DNA of 52,918 nt from Chthoniobacterales bacterium. Lineage in GTDB: Bacteria; Verrucomicrobiota; Verrucomicrobiia; Chthoniobacterales; UBA10450. The translations under genes were made by a program, and so were the position numbers. The notes below the pieces were generated by a model. That model saw nothing but the letters and a program-made list of their open reading frames with translations. It was not told where the DNA came from and ran no database searches. Below are positions 23,096 to 31,326 of the stretch, in pieces; positions within the stretch are counted from its first letter, which is position 1, and every line of letters begins with the position of its first letter. The stretch lies in the NCBI GenBank assembly GCA_025935755.1, contig JAICUQ010000005.1:1-52918 (forward strand), read 5' to 3'.

Positions 23096-23911
23096 CTACA
23101 ACTGCACGCGACGGAACAATTCGTCGAGTGGTAATTGGATGCCGATGTAGAATTCGCCGAAATCGGCGTATTCGGCACTGACCGGGTCGAAACGCATTTT
23201 GTACACCACGGCTTTAATCTGAAACGTGTCGCGCGCGAAAAGAGTCACGCCCCATTCCGCATCATCGAGACCAGTCGAACCGGTGATCAACTGTTTGACT
23301 TTGCCTGCGAACTCGCGACCCACAGCAGCGTGTCCTTTCATCAACTGGCGTCGTTCCTCATACGGGAGTGCGTACCAATTACGCTGTTCACCACGGCGCT
23401 TACTCATGTTGTAAAAACAAATCACCGGCCAGTCGGGTAACGTCGGGTACACACGGTCCTGCCGGTAATGTTGGATCCGTTCCCGAAATGATCTCAACGC
23501 CTCTTCGAGCTTCGCAGGATCCTTGCCGACACCGGAATCCAGTGTCTGAGCATATTCTTCCTCGGTCGTGATGTATTCACTCTCCTCAGTCAACGACAAA
23601 TAACTGTAGACGGGCGTGAGCACATCTGCGCCTAACGAGAGCGATAATCGTTTCTCGATTCGGTTGGCGTTGTGCAGATCAGGGGTGATCAGCATGAAGC
23701 CGATATCAGCCTTAGGCGTGACCATCCCAAGCGTGAGTAATTGTGTGGAATCCATCGCACGCACATCCTGCACCAACGCAGAAAGGTTTGTTTTCGCCGC
23801 GTTCTGCTCCTCGCGGCTGAGTAACTGCCACTGGCCGTACTCGATCCGGTAAAACAGATGAAGGCAGTGCCACCCGTCCTCGGGAACAAGCGTCGCGTTC
23901 TTGTCAGTCAT
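23096..23911 (-). CDS. hemQ: Coproheme decarboxylase (HemQ/ChdC, chlorite dismutase family)
   Basis: Last enzyme of the coproporphyrin-dependent heme pathway; it oxidatively decarboxylates coproheme to heme b using peroxide. It has 271 residues. The catalytic Tyr lies in FYNMSKRRGEQRNWY (Tyr167), followed by ALPYEERRQLM and the proximal His in MKGHAAVGR (His194). The end has AEYADFGEFYIG. These match HemQ rather than true chlorite dismutases, which have a distal Arg instead of this arrangement. It is a single gene followed by an 18-bp inverted repeat and tRNA-Ser. Confidence 0.92.
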   Translation of the reverse strand: MTDKNATLVPEDGWHCLHLFYRIEYGQWQLLSREEQNAAKTNLSALVQDVRAMDSTQLLTLGMVTPKADIGFMLITPDLHNANRIEKRLSLSLGADVLTPVYSYLSLTEESEYITTEEEYAQTLDSGVGKDPAKLEEALRSFRERIQHYRQDRVYPTLPDWPVICFYNMSKRRGEQRNWYALPYEERRQLMKGHAAVGREFAGKVKQLITGSTGLDDAEWGVTLFARDTFQIKAVVYKMRFDPVSAEYADFGEFYIGIQLPLDELFRRVQL

Positions 23912-23957
23912 CGAAGTAGTGTCGGACGCGAAAAGGGGTGGTCAAGCCGCTGAGCGC

Positions 23958-24044
23958 GTCATGGTGAACGCAGCGAAGTCGAAGGATCCCGTGATTCGAA
24001 TCAAACGGCCTCGCAACGCGGTTCCTCGACTTCGCTGGAATGAC
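23958..24044. repeat. Inverted-repeat element of the AATGACA family, full copy
   Basis: GTCAT (23958-23962) and AGCGAAGTCGA (23972-23982) are matched in reverse by TCGACTTCGCT (24026-24036) and ATGAC (24040-24044). The inner part is not conserved. It fills the gap between hemQ and the rhomboid-like gene. Related copies: 33221-33346 and solo arms at 10580 and 32534. Confidence 0.7.
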
Positions 24045-24048
24045 ATTA

Positions 24049-24846
24049 TTACCCAGTAGTTTGAACCTTCGGTAAATGCGCCATGCAATATTCTTCGCCG
24101 TCGCGCGCGACACGGAAATCGAGATTCGGATCGCTTAGCTCGGTCGCGCCACAAACCGCGCAGCGATGCAGCGCTTCGGTGGTACTGCGCGAGTCCGACT
24201 CAAAACGTTTGCGTCGTGTCGAAACGCCGTGCCGGTGCCGAGCGTGATGAATAATCTCCGGTCCGAAGAAAATAAAATAATTGGCGAATGCGATCACCAG
24301 GGCCGCGCGATAGGAGTTGGGCCGCATGAAAAATCCGAGCAGTAGATACGCTGCTAATGCCCAGCCGAGCCATTTGATTTTAACCGGGAGAATAAAAAGG
24401 ATGTAGATGACTTCGTCTGGATAAAATCGCGCGAACGCGAAGAACAACGACGCGATGAGCATGAGGTTGGAAAAATTGCTGCCGAAAAAGAATGCCGCGG
24501 CGGTCGTGCCAATCATGCCTACAACAAAATAGAGTGTGAGTCGGAAGGCGCCCCAAGCGCGTTCGAGACCTTCGCCAATGAACCATAGAAACCAGAGTGC
24601 CAGCACCAGCCACAGTGTTTGCATTGGACCGGGCGCTCCGATGCCGCGCGGAATGAAAATGTAGGTGACCAATCGCCAGATTTGACCATGCCGAATGCGC
24701 GCCGGATCCAGATCGAGTACCAGGACGAACTCCGGGTATAACAACATTAACACCCAAACCAGCGCCGTGAAGCCAATCACGATCCGGATCAGCCCTGGAA
24801 TACCGAGGAAACTAAAACGGCGTTCGAGTTTATCCAGCCAGGTCAT
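24049..24846 (-). CDS. Rhomboid-like membrane protein lacking the catalytic motif, with C-terminal zinc-knuckle-like tail
   Basis: About 265 residues. Six hydrophobic helices start after LDKLERRF. HGQIWRLVTYIFIPRG matches the rhomboid entry loop (W-R-l-x-T-y-x-F). The GxSG catalytic serine motif and the second catalytic His are not found, so it is likely a pseudo-protease (derlin-like) or unrelated with the same start. The C-terminal 45 residues include HRCAVCGATELSD and EEYCMAHL, with Cys/His pairs that may bind zinc. ATG at 24846 is proposed; GTG at 24879 would add 11 residues. Confidence 0.65.
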   Translation of the reverse strand: MTWLDKLERRFSFLGIPGLIRIVIGFTALVWVLMLLYPEFVLVLDLDPARIRHGQIWRLVTYIFIPRGIGAPGPMQTLWLVLALWFLWFIGEGLERAWGAFRLTLYFVVGMIGTTAAAFFFGSNFSNLMLIASLFFAFARFYPDEVIYILFILPVKIKWLGWALAAYLLLGFFMRPNSYRAALVIAFANYFIFFGPEIIHHARHRHGVSTRRKRFESDSRSTTEALHRCAVCGATELSDPNLDFRVARDGEEYCMAHLPKVQTTG

Positions 24847-24873
24847 TGCTCGGCGGACAGTAATGCAACATTC

Positions 24874-24998
24874 CCTCACCTCAATGCTCTCCCTTTAGCA
24901 AAGGCGAGCGGCGACTCCGATCACGAATGGCAAGCGGCAGCGAATGGATCCCAGCATTTTTCCCCTCCTCCGCCGTCGAGGAGAGCATGAAAGTGAGG
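24874..24998. repeat. Inverted-repeat element upstream of gcvT
   Basis: CCTCAC + ATGCTCTCC (24874-24879, 24884-24892) pair with GGAGAGCAT + GTGAGG (24980-24988, 24993-24998), with a 4-nt mismatch bubble in the same place on both arms. The 87-nt interior holds small palindromes and no ORF. It occupies most of the gap between the divergent rhomboid-like gene and gcvT. Confidence 0.65.
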
Positions 24999-25057
24999 AA
25001 TCGGTTTCAAATTGTGCGGCCTCCTTGCGGAAGATTGCGCTGAGTCTAGTTTCGTTT

Positions 25058-26209
25058 ATGACTGAAGCCGCACACAAAAAGACGCCGCTTTACGACGAGC
25101 ATGTGCGGCTCGGGGCGAAGATGGTTCCCTTCGCGGGCTGGCTAATGCCGGTGCAATACACCAGCATCGTCGAGGAACATCAGGCAGTGCGGAACAATGT
25201 CGGGATGTTCGATATTTCTCACATGGGCCAGTTCACCGTCGAGGGCGCCGACGCTCAGTCCTGGCTCAACAGCATGCTGACTAACAATCTCGACAAGCTC
25301 GAGGTGGGAATCGGTCAATACACTTTCTTGCTTAATGATCGCGGCGGGATAATTGACGATTTGATTGTTTATCGTGTCGCCGAGCAGAAATACCTGCTGG
25401 TCGTAAACGCCGGTCGTGCTGATCAAGATTTTGCATGGCTGCAACAGCACAACACAGGAGATGCCTCCGGCTTGCCCCACCGCGAAGATCCCAAGCGGGA
25501 CGCATGCGCTACCTTGACCAGCCACACCCCGAAATTTGGTGCAGTAGCGATTCAAGGCCCAGCGACCATGGCTTTGTTTCGCGCGCTCTTCGGTGATGAC
25601 GCCGAACTGCCAGCTCGAAACCACATTGCCGATATTGCGTTCGACGCAACGAGCGTTTCAGTCGCGCGCACCGGCTATACTGGTGAGGATGGTATCGAAG
25701 TTTTTTTTTCCGCAAAGGACGCGGCGAAGTTTTGGGGTGCCGTGCTCGAAAAAGGTAAGCCGCTCGGGATCAAGGCATGCGGTTTGGGAGCACGCGATAC
25801 ATTGAGATTGGAGATGTGCTATCCACTCAACGGTTCGGATCTGTCGCCGGAACGAAATCCAATTGAGGCGGGACTGGGGTTCTTCGTTGATTTAAGCAAA
25901 GCAGATTTCATCGGTCGCGACGTGTTGGTGAAGACTAAAGAATCAGGGCCTGCTGAAAAGCTGGTTGCGTTCCGGATGAAACAGAAGGGTCCGCCGCCGC
26001 GGCCGCACTACGGCGTGTTTCGAAATGGCGAGCGCGTTGGGGAAGTCACGAGCGGCACGCTTTCTCCAAGCTTGAACTGTGGCATCGGCATGGCGTATGT
26101 GTCGTCGGCGCACGCGAAGATCGGCTCTGAAATTGACATCGAAATTCGCGCGCAAAAATTCCCAGCCACAGTGGAAAAGAAACCGCTCTACAGGAAACCA
26201 GCACCATGA
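25058..26209 (+). CDS. gcvT: Aminomethyltransferase, glycine cleavage T protein
   Basis: T protein transfers the methylene group from the aminomethyl-lipoyl H protein to tetrahydrofolate, releasing ammonia. It has 383 residues. Markers: PLYDEHVRLGAKMVPFAGW, MFDISHMGQ, NDRGGIIDDLIVYR, ARTGYTGEDGIEVF, GLGARDTLRLEMCYPLNGSD (catalytic Asp region) and GEVTSGTLSPSL. ATG at 25058 fits the family start. A block of about 19 residues (134-152) comes from an inserted palindromic repeat and is not typical. The stop overlaps gcvH by 4 bp (ATGA). gcvP is not in the window. Confidence 0.95.
   Translation: MTEAAHKKTPLYDEHVRLGAKMVPFAGWLMPVQYTSIVEEHQAVRNNVGMFDISHMGQFTVEGADAQSWLNSMLTNNLDKLEVGIGQYTFLLNDRGGIIDDLIVYRVAEQKYLLVVNAGRADQDFAWLQQHNTGDASGLPHREDPKRDACATLTSHTPKFGAVAIQGPATMALFRALFGDDAELPARNHIADIAFDATSVSVARTGYTGEDGIEVFFSAKDAAKFWGAVLEKGKPLGIKACGLGARDTLRLEMCYPLNGSDLSPERNPIEAGLGFFVDLSKADFIGRDVLVKTKESGPAEKLVAFRMKQKGPPPRPHYGVFRNGERVGEVTSGTLSPSLNCGIGMAYVSSAHAKIGSEIDIEIRAQKFPATVEKKPLYRKPAP
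25457..25512 (-). repeat. Palindromic GTAGCGC...GCGCTAC element inserted in frame in gcvT
   Basis: On the reverse strand this matches the intergenic copy at 27986-28046: ATGC-CTCCGGCTTGC and CAAGCGGGACGCATGCGCTAC-like blocks correspond. The left terminal GTAGCGC is degenerated, while the right GCGCTAC is intact. It encodes roughly residues 134-152 of GcvT (GDASGLPHREDPKRDACATL) without breaking the frame. Confidence 0.65.
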
Positions 26210-26583
26210 TGATTCCAGACGATTTGCTCTACACCGAAAGCCACGAATGGATTAAGCGCGAAGACGATAAAATCCGGGTGGGCATTACGGATCACGCACA
26301 ATCCGAATTGACCGACGTGGTTTATGTCGAGCTGCCGAAGCTTGAATGCCAGGTGAATGCGAAAGAGCCGATCGCGGTTGTTGAATCGGTGAAAGCGGCC
26401 AGTGACATTTACGCGCCAGTAAAAGGCACAGTGGTAGAGGCCAACACGGCGCTTGAAGCCGATCCAGGCCTGATCAACCGCGAACCGTATGGGCAAGGCT
26501 GGATATTCGTTCTCAAGATCGAGAATCCCGACGAGCTCAAGAATCTCAAAGACGCTTCCGGCTATAAAACGCACATCGGTTGA
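26206..26583 (+). CDS. gcvH: Glycine cleavage system H protein
   Basis: Lipoylated shuttle of the glycine cleavage system, 125 residues. The start LLYTESHEWIK and the block VGITDHAQSELTDVVYVELP are conserved. The lipoyl lysine is in VVESVKAASD, and the C-terminal half has INREPYGQGWIFVLKIENP. It overlaps gcvT by 4 bp, and its stop overlaps the next TTG start by 4 bp, so translation is coupled in both directions. Confidence 0.97.
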   Translation: MMIPDDLLYTESHEWIKREDDKIRVGITDHAQSELTDVVYVELPKLECQVNAKEPIAVVESVKAASDIYAPVKGTVVEANTALEADPGLINREPYGQGWIFVLKIENPDELKNLKDASGYKTHIG

Positions 26584-27134
26584 AACTGGAGTTCTTCGAA
26601 ACATCCGCGGATTTCCGAAGCTGGCTGGAGAAGAATCATTCGACGGCAACCGAGCTATGGGTTGGCTTTTACAAAAAGGCTTCAGGAAAACCGAGCATCA
26701 CATGGCCAGAGTCGGTCGATCAAGCACTCTGCTTCGGCTGGATCGACGGGATCCGGAAGCGTGTCGACGAAATCAGTTACCGGATCCGGTTCACGCCACG
26801 GCGGCGTGGAAGCATTTGGAGCGCAATCAACATCAAACGCGCCAAAGAACTCGTTAGGCAAAGACAGATGCGGCCCGCTGGATTGCAAGCATTCGCTGCA
26901 CGCATCCAGAATAAATCGGGGATCTATTCGTACGAACAACGCAGCACGGAGTTGAACGAGCCGTACGCGAAACTGATAAAAAAGAACAAAGCCGCCTGGA
27001 ACTTCTTGCAAAAACAGCCGCCGTCATATCGCAAAATGATCGGCTGGTGGATTGTCAGCGCGAAGAAAGAAGAAACGCGAATGGCTCGCCTGACGAAATT
27101 GATCCGCGAATCTGCGAAAGAAAAGCGTTTATAA
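26580..27134 (+). CDS. YdeI/OmpD-associated family protein
   Basis: A 184-residue cytosolic protein. Typical pieces are FETSADFRSWLEKNHSTATE, WVGFYKKASGKPSITWPESV, ALCFGWIDGIRKRVDEISY and RIRFTPRRRGSIWSAINIKR. The C-terminus holds the basic repeat PPSYRKMIGWWIVSAKKEETR. Members are called bacteriocin-protection or polymyxin-resistance related; the molecular activity is unknown. The start is TTG, overlapping the gcvH stop (TTGA), so it is a third cistron of the gcv operon in this genome. Confidence 0.9.
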   Translation: MKLEFFETSADFRSWLEKNHSTATELWVGFYKKASGKPSITWPESVDQALCFGWIDGIRKRVDEISYRIRFTPRRRGSIWSAINIKRAKELVRQRQMRPAGLQAFAARIQNKSGIYSYEQRSTELNEPYAKLIKKNKAAWNFLQKQPPSYRKMIGWWIVSAKKEETRMARLTKLIRESAKEKRL

Positions 27135-27139
27135 CGCGA

Positions 27140-27820
27140 TCAGCCTGTTGAGCCTTTCTTGATTGCGAAGCCGATGTATCCCCAGCGGCCCCATTCGTGG
27201 TGCGAACTGCGCTGGAAATCGCGGCGCCCGGTCTTCTTTTCGTGCGCGTAGGTTTTGGTCACGAATTCAGGAAAGGCTGCATTCATCTGGACGTCGTGTG
27301 ACACAAGCAACCCGCCGTCGCGCAGGCGTGGCCAGAACGCGCGAAATTCCCAGAGCATGTGCCGATAGCTATGCGAGCTGTCGTGCAGGAACATATCGAC
27401 TGACTCAGGTAGTCGGTTGGCTTTGAGCAAATCTTCGATTCGACCACGCACCGGCTCGAACTCACTGCGCAGTTCGTCTGGAATCAGGACACCTTGCTCG
27501 CAATCTTCGCTCAGTTCGATGCTGTACAGTTTCGAGGTAGCAAGTTTTTCATCAACAAGCGCCTTCAAGATGAACGCGGAGGACATGCCGATAAATCCGC
27601 CCGATTCGACGACCACCACAGGCCGCAACCAACGGGTCAATCCGTAAAGCGTTGCGCAATCTAGTGCTCCCATCACGCCGTCGCTGCCGTAAGCGTCCCG
27701 GCGGCTGATCATGTCGGACATGAATTCGCTGACGCGGATTTCCTTCGCGAAACGCGCAACGGCATCCCACATAGAGTAAAAGGATGTTGATGACGACGAG
27801 GTCTGAGCGGTTTGGTTCAT
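27140..27820 (-). CDS. Class I SAM-dependent methyltransferase (Methyltransf_24 type)
   Basis: About 226 residues. Motif I of the SAM fold is VVVVESGGFIGMSSAFIL, where the acidic ESG and following Gly residues bind the cofactor. A later acidic strand end (LYSIELSED) matches motif II, and DMFLHDSSHSYRHMLWEFRA is the family's HDSxHxY motif. Such O-methyltransferases act on small molecules or surface sugars. The frame is open to 27886; ATG at 27820 is chosen because the extra part is basic and unlike the family. The gene converges on ydeI with 5 bp between stops. Confidence 0.82.
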   Translation of the reverse strand: MNQTAQTSSSSTSFYSMWDAVARFAKEIRVSEFMSDMISRRDAYGSDGVMGALDCATLYGLTRWLRPVVVVESGGFIGMSSAFILKALVDEKLATSKLYSIELSEDCEQGVLIPDELRSEFEPVRGRIEDLLKANRLPESVDMFLHDSSHSYRHMLWEFRAFWPRLRDGGLLVSHDVQMNAAFPEFVTKTYAHEKKTGRRDFQRSSHHEWGRWGYIGFAIKKGSTG

Positions 27821-27932
27821 TTGACGCCGGCGAGGCAGTGGAAATACGCGCATTTTGCGTGAGGAACCCGAAAACATTCGCCGCACTTTGAACCGAGGCG
27901 AGTATTATTTCGCTTCGCTCTGGTCGGAAGCG

Positions 27933-27970
27933 CACGCTTGCAGCGTGAAGAGAAGAGCATCCTGCTCTTC
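27933..27970. repeat. Two small hairpins in the gap upstream of xseB
   Basis: CACGCT-tgc-AGCGTG (27933-27947) and GAAGAGCA-tcc-TGCTCTTC (27952-27970) are adjacent perfect hairpins. They lie directly before the palindromic element at 27986. No T-run follows. The rest of 27821-28204 shows no gene. Confidence 0.6.
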
Positions 27971-27985
27971 CAAGTCGGGATTAAA

Positions 27986-28046
27986 GTAGCGCGAGCGTCC
28001 TCGCTTGCGCGCCTGATGGAAACTCGCAAGCCGAAGCATGCGCTAC
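27986..28046 (+). repeat. Palindromic GTAGCGC...GCGCTAC element, intergenic copy
   Basis: A 61-bp element bounded by GTAGCGC (27986-27992) and GCGCTAC (28040-28046). The first half contains GAGCGTCCTCGCTTGCGC as an inner hairpin and the second half CGCAAGCCGAAGCATGC. It matches the acnA copy (35803-35854) over both arms, with about 9 extra bases in the middle, and the gcvT copy on the other strand. Confidence 0.75.
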
Positions 28047-28204
28047 TTCAGATCATCCCAAGCTCGATTCCCTCGGTTTTTGCAACCCCGGCAGTGCAGG
28101 TTTCATGGGCAGGAGGCCGAACGAGGCAGGCTGGAACGCGCGCGCTCCGAAGCAAGTCGCCCTTTTTTCCTAACGAAGCTGTGCTTAATTCCTCCGTTTT
28201 CCCC

Positions 28205-28522
28205 ATGAGTAGTAAACCGAAGCCCCGTGAGGCAGAGCTGAACTTTGAGGGCGCGATGGATCGGCTCGAAAAAATTGTCGAACAGATGGAGTCGGGTAAA
28301 TTGCCCCTCGAGGATCTGATCGTTCGCTACGAAGAAGGGATGAAACTGGTGAAAACCTGCCAGGAGCGCCTCGCCAACGCCGAGCAAAAGATTGAAATCA
28401 TTACTCGAAACAGTGCGGGGAAAGCCGTAATTAAAGAATTCGAGCCGGCGCAGGAGGCGAGCCTTCCCGAGAAAGCAGCGGTCGAATCCGAAAGCACCGA
28501 TGACGAAATCAAACTCTTCTGA
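28205..28522 (+). CDS. xseB: Exodeoxyribonuclease VII small subunit
   Basis: XseB with XseA degrades single-stranded DNA in both directions. It has 105 residues. The core is LNFEGAMDRLEKIVEQMESG, KLPLEDLIVRYEEGMKLVK, CQERLANAEQKIEII, which is the family's coiled-coil pattern. A Glu-rich, non-conserved tail of about 35 residues follows. ATG at 28205 is the family start although the frame is open upstream. xseA is not here. The dxs start codon lies inside its last 23 bases; an xseB-dxs pairing is common in bacteria. Confidence 0.93.
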   Translation: MSSKPKPREAELNFEGAMDRLEKIVEQMESGKLPLEDLIVRYEEGMKLVKTCQERLANAEQKIEIITRNSAGKAVIKEFEPAQEASLPEKAAVESESTDDEIKLF

Positions 28523-30446
28523 AAATCAGCAAACCCTTACAACGACAGACGCCCCGAAGCGTTTGCTCGATGGGATCCGTTCGCCAGCCGATATCAAAGC
28601 GCTCCGTGAACAGGATTTGCCGCAACTCGCCCAGGAAGTACGCGATGAGCTGATCAAAGTGCTCTCGCAAACCGGCGGCCACCTCGGCCCGAACCTCGGC
28701 GTTGTAGAGCTGACAATTGCGTTGCATCGAGTGTTCAACACACCGCGTGATCGGTTCATCATGGATGTCAGCCACCAGGGTTACGTCCACAAATTGTTTA
28801 CCGGACGCCTCGATCGGTTCGGCACGATGCGTCAATTCGGCGGACTCAACGGTTTTCTGTTGCGCACCGAAAGTGAGCACGATTGCTATGGTGCGGGTCA
28901 CGCAGGAACTGCTTTGTCTGCAGCGCTGGGCATGGCCGTCGGACGCGATTTGCGAGGCAGCGACGAGAACATCGTGGTCGTCGCAGGCGATGCCGCTTTC
29001 ACGTGCGGAATCAGCTACGAAGCGCTCAACAACGTCAAGGCACACACAAAACGCTTCATCGTGGTGCTAAATGACAACGAATGGTCGATCGCAAAAAACG
29101 TCGGCGCAATTGCCAATTACCTGAATACCATCGCAACCAGTCCGACTTTTGCTCATCTCCATGAGAAAGCGCGCCGGTTTGTGGAAAGTATCGCGGGCAA
29201 ATCCATCGCAGACTTCGCGCATAAGGTAGAAGAAAGCTTCAAAGGTTTGCTTGTACCCAGCGTCATTTTCGAGGAACTCGGTCTGCGTTATTACGGGCCG
29301 ATCGATGGACACGATATTCCTCTGCTCATACGGACATTTGAATTTTTGAAAACACAGGACGAGCCGGTTCTCTTGCATATCCTGACCAAAAAGGGAAAAG
29401 GCTACGCTCCCGCCCTCAAGCAGCCAGATAAATTCCACGGTCTCGGCAAATACAAGATCGAAAGCGGCGAGACCGCTCCGACTCCGACTCCGACATATTC
29501 GGAAATTTTCGGGAAAACCCTTGCGAAATTCGCGGACACAAATCAGAAGCTGGTTGCGATTACCGCGGCGATGCCGAGCGGCACGGGCCTGTCGCACTTT
29601 GCCAAGGCGCATCCGGAGCGTTACTACGACGTGGGGATCGCTGAAGAACACGCCACGCTTTTTGCCTGCGGCCTGGCGACGCAGGGATTGCAGCCGTTCC
29701 TCGCGATTTACTCCACTTTTTTCCAGCGCGCGTACGACATGGCAATCCACGACATCGCCATTCAAAATTTGAATGTGAAGCTCTGCATGGACCGCGCTGG
29801 ATTAAGCGGCGACGATGGTCCGACGCACCATGGGTTGTTCGACATCGGTTATTTGCGACACGTCCCGAATTGGGTGCACATGCAGCCGAAGGACGAGGAC
29901 GAATTCGTCGACATGCTCTGGACCATGTTGCATTACAATTCCGGTCCGATTGCCGTTCGTTATCCCCGCGGTTCGGGGACCGGCGCAAAAATCAAACCGG
30001 AACCGAAGCTGTTGGAAATTGGCAAGGCGGAAGTCGTACAACACGGGCGTGAGGTGGCGATATTCGGGCTCGGCGCGATGTTTGAGATTGCCGAAGAAGC
30101 CGCACGCAAGCTGGAAGAAAAAGGGATTTCCGTCGCGCTGATTAATCCCCGCTGGATCAAACCAATGGACACCGGCACGCTCGAATTTTTCGCGCGAAGC
30201 GTGGACGTCGTGTGCACGATTGAAGACCACGTTTTACACAACGGTTTCGGTTGCGCGGTCATGGAGCATCTGCACACGCAAATGATCAACACACCGGTGG
30301 TGCGGATCGGTTGGCCCGATCAATTCATCGAACACGGCGCCGTTCCAATCCTTAGAAAGAAACACGGCCTTACAGCCGACGCGCTCGTCGAAAAGGTTGT
30401 TCCGCTCCTTCGCAAGAAATCCAAGGCCACGCCATCTGTGGCCTGA
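28500..30446 (+). CDS. dxs: 1-deoxy-D-xylulose-5-phosphate synthase
   Basis: First enzyme of the MEP isoprenoid pathway: a TPP-dependent condensation of pyruvate and glyceraldehyde 3-phosphate. It has 648 residues, normal for the family. Blocks: GGHLGPNLGVVELTIALHRV, HQGYVHKLFTGR, GHAGTALSAALGMA, ALNNVKAHTKRFIVVLNDNE, IDGHD, GIAEEHATLFACGLA (the conserved Glu), and DRAGLSGDDGPTHHGLFDI. The TPP-magnesium motif reads GDAAFTCG (163-170) where most Dxs enzymes have GDGALTGG; the Asp is kept but the following Gly is Ala. Overlaps xseB by 23 bp. Confidence 0.95.
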   Translation: MTKSNSSENQQTLTTTDAPKRLLDGIRSPADIKALREQDLPQLAQEVRDELIKVLSQTGGHLGPNLGVVELTIALHRVFNTPRDRFIMDVSHQGYVHKLFTGRLDRFGTMRQFGGLNGFLLRTESEHDCYGAGHAGTALSAALGMAVGRDLRGSDENIVVVAGDAAFTCGISYEALNNVKAHTKRFIVVLNDNEWSIAKNVGAIANYLNTIATSPTFAHLHEKARRFVESIAGKSIADFAHKVEESFKGLLVPSVIFEELGLRYYGPIDGHDIPLLIRTFEFLKTQDEPVLLHILTKKGKGYAPALKQPDKFHGLGKYKIESGETAPTPTPTYSEIFGKTLAKFADTNQKLVAITAAMPSGTGLSHFAKAHPERYYDVGIAEEHATLFACGLATQGLQPFLAIYSTFFQRAYDMAIHDIAIQNLNVKLCMDRAGLSGDDGPTHHGLFDIGYLRHVPNWVHMQPKDEDEFVDMLWTMLHYNSGPIAVRYPRGSGTGAKIKPEPKLLEIGKAEVVQHGREVAIFGLGAMFEIAEEAARKLEEKGISVALINPRWIKPMDTGTLEFFARSVDVVCTIEDHVLHNGFGCAVMEHLHTQMINTPVVRIGWPDQFIEHGAVPILRKKHGLTADALVEKVVPLLRKKSKATPSVA

Positions 30447-30466
30447 GAAAGCGAACGCGCCTTATC

Positions 30467-30589
30467 CGGTTATCCCGGCGCAAAGACGCGGAAGGCGCGC
30501 GCGGTTTCAACCTGGCCTCCGGCGAGTTCAATACGGCCGTCGGTTGGCTGGCCCTTTATTTACGAAAGCTTTCCTCGACGGGATATTAG
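30467..30589 (+). pseudogene. Remnant of an NTA-GxxAL repeat surface protein
   Basis: A 40-codon open stretch without a start codon reads LSRRKDAEGARGFNLASGEF followed by NTAVGWLALYLR. The pattern GEFNTAVGWLAL is the repeat unit of Verrucomicrobial NTA-x-G-x-x-AL proteins, similar to trimeric-adhesin heads. Everything before and after is missing, so it is a decayed fragment between dxs and the convergent exported-protein gene. Confidence 0.5.
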
Positions 30590-30658
30590 GCTACTTGGAT
30601 CAAGGTGGTCCACTACCCTCCGCCTGGCAGTAATGACACCCGCACCCTCTCTAGGTGA

Positions 30659-31258
30659 TCACTTGGGAATTCCTGCCGCGAACCATCCACCGGATGCAGC
30701 ATTCCGGATGAGAAGCACAGGGCTAGTGCAAGGATTAGGCGGCGCAGGCGAAAGCGTGTCGTCAATGCGAAAATCACCATTCACTTCAAGCGGCACGCCT
30801 GCAGGATTTGAGTTGTGTTGGACATTGCCGTCGTTCGCGCAGAAGAGCGTCGCAATAACGCTGGCGTTAGCGTTGCTTCCGACGGCATTGCCGGAGCCAA
30901 GAAGGAGACCGCGACCGTCGACACGGATACTTCCGTCCTGCTTTACATCGGCCGCGAGGTCCCGGATCACCCAAATCTGGCCAGCGGCTGCGACTCCTCG
31001 CACCGTGGTATTCGCCGAACCAGTCGGGATAACACCGATGCCTCCATCGAACCTGACCAGATTCTGGGCCCGGGCTGATTCAGCAACGGCTATCATGACG
31101 AGCACTACGCCTCCGACAACCAATAACGTGCCTAACAAGGAACGGCGTTTGATAGCGCGCTTCGACATTTTGGGATTCGATATCGACATCTTGAACAATG
31201 ACGCTGAGAGCCTTCTGATCGCATTCATGACTGGAGGATCGCACCGATGGCTGACCAT
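30659..31258 (-). CDS. Exported hypothetical protein
   Basis: Up to 199 residues. A basic n-region (KRAIKRRS), a hydrophobic stretch LLGTLLVVGGVVLVMIAVA and ESARAQN give a signal peptide. The mature part is small and Gly/Asn/Val-rich (FDGGIGVIPTGSANTTVRGV and GNAVGSNANASVIATLFCAN), with two Cys (in LFCAN and NPCTSP) that could form a disulfide. The family is not recognised. Starts at 31258, 31228, 31189 and 31168 are all possible; the last gives the most compact signal peptide, but none has a clear ribosome site. Confidence 0.65.
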   Translation of the reverse strand: MVSHRCDPPVMNAIRRLSASLFKMSISNPKMSKRAIKRRSLLGTLLVVGGVVLVMIAVAESARAQNLVRFDGGIGVIPTGSANTTVRGVAAAGQIWVIRDLAADVKQDGSIRVDGRGLLLGSGNAVGSNANASVIATLFCANDGNVQHNSNPAGVPLEVNGDFRIDDTLSPAPPNPCTSPVLLIRNAASGGWFAAGIPK

Positions 31259-31326
31259 GACTGGCCAAATTAAGTTACTGTTTAGTTACTTTTCATAGTT
31301 GATCATTGACGGGCAGTTTGGCTCGC

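Noticed and set aside
24880-25057. Glycine riboswitch upstream of gcvT
   Set aside because: The conserved glycine-aptamer core was not found; the structured sequence there is a simple inverted repeat.
29067-29765. 232-codon minus-strand frame
   Set aside because: Antisense shadow of dxs.
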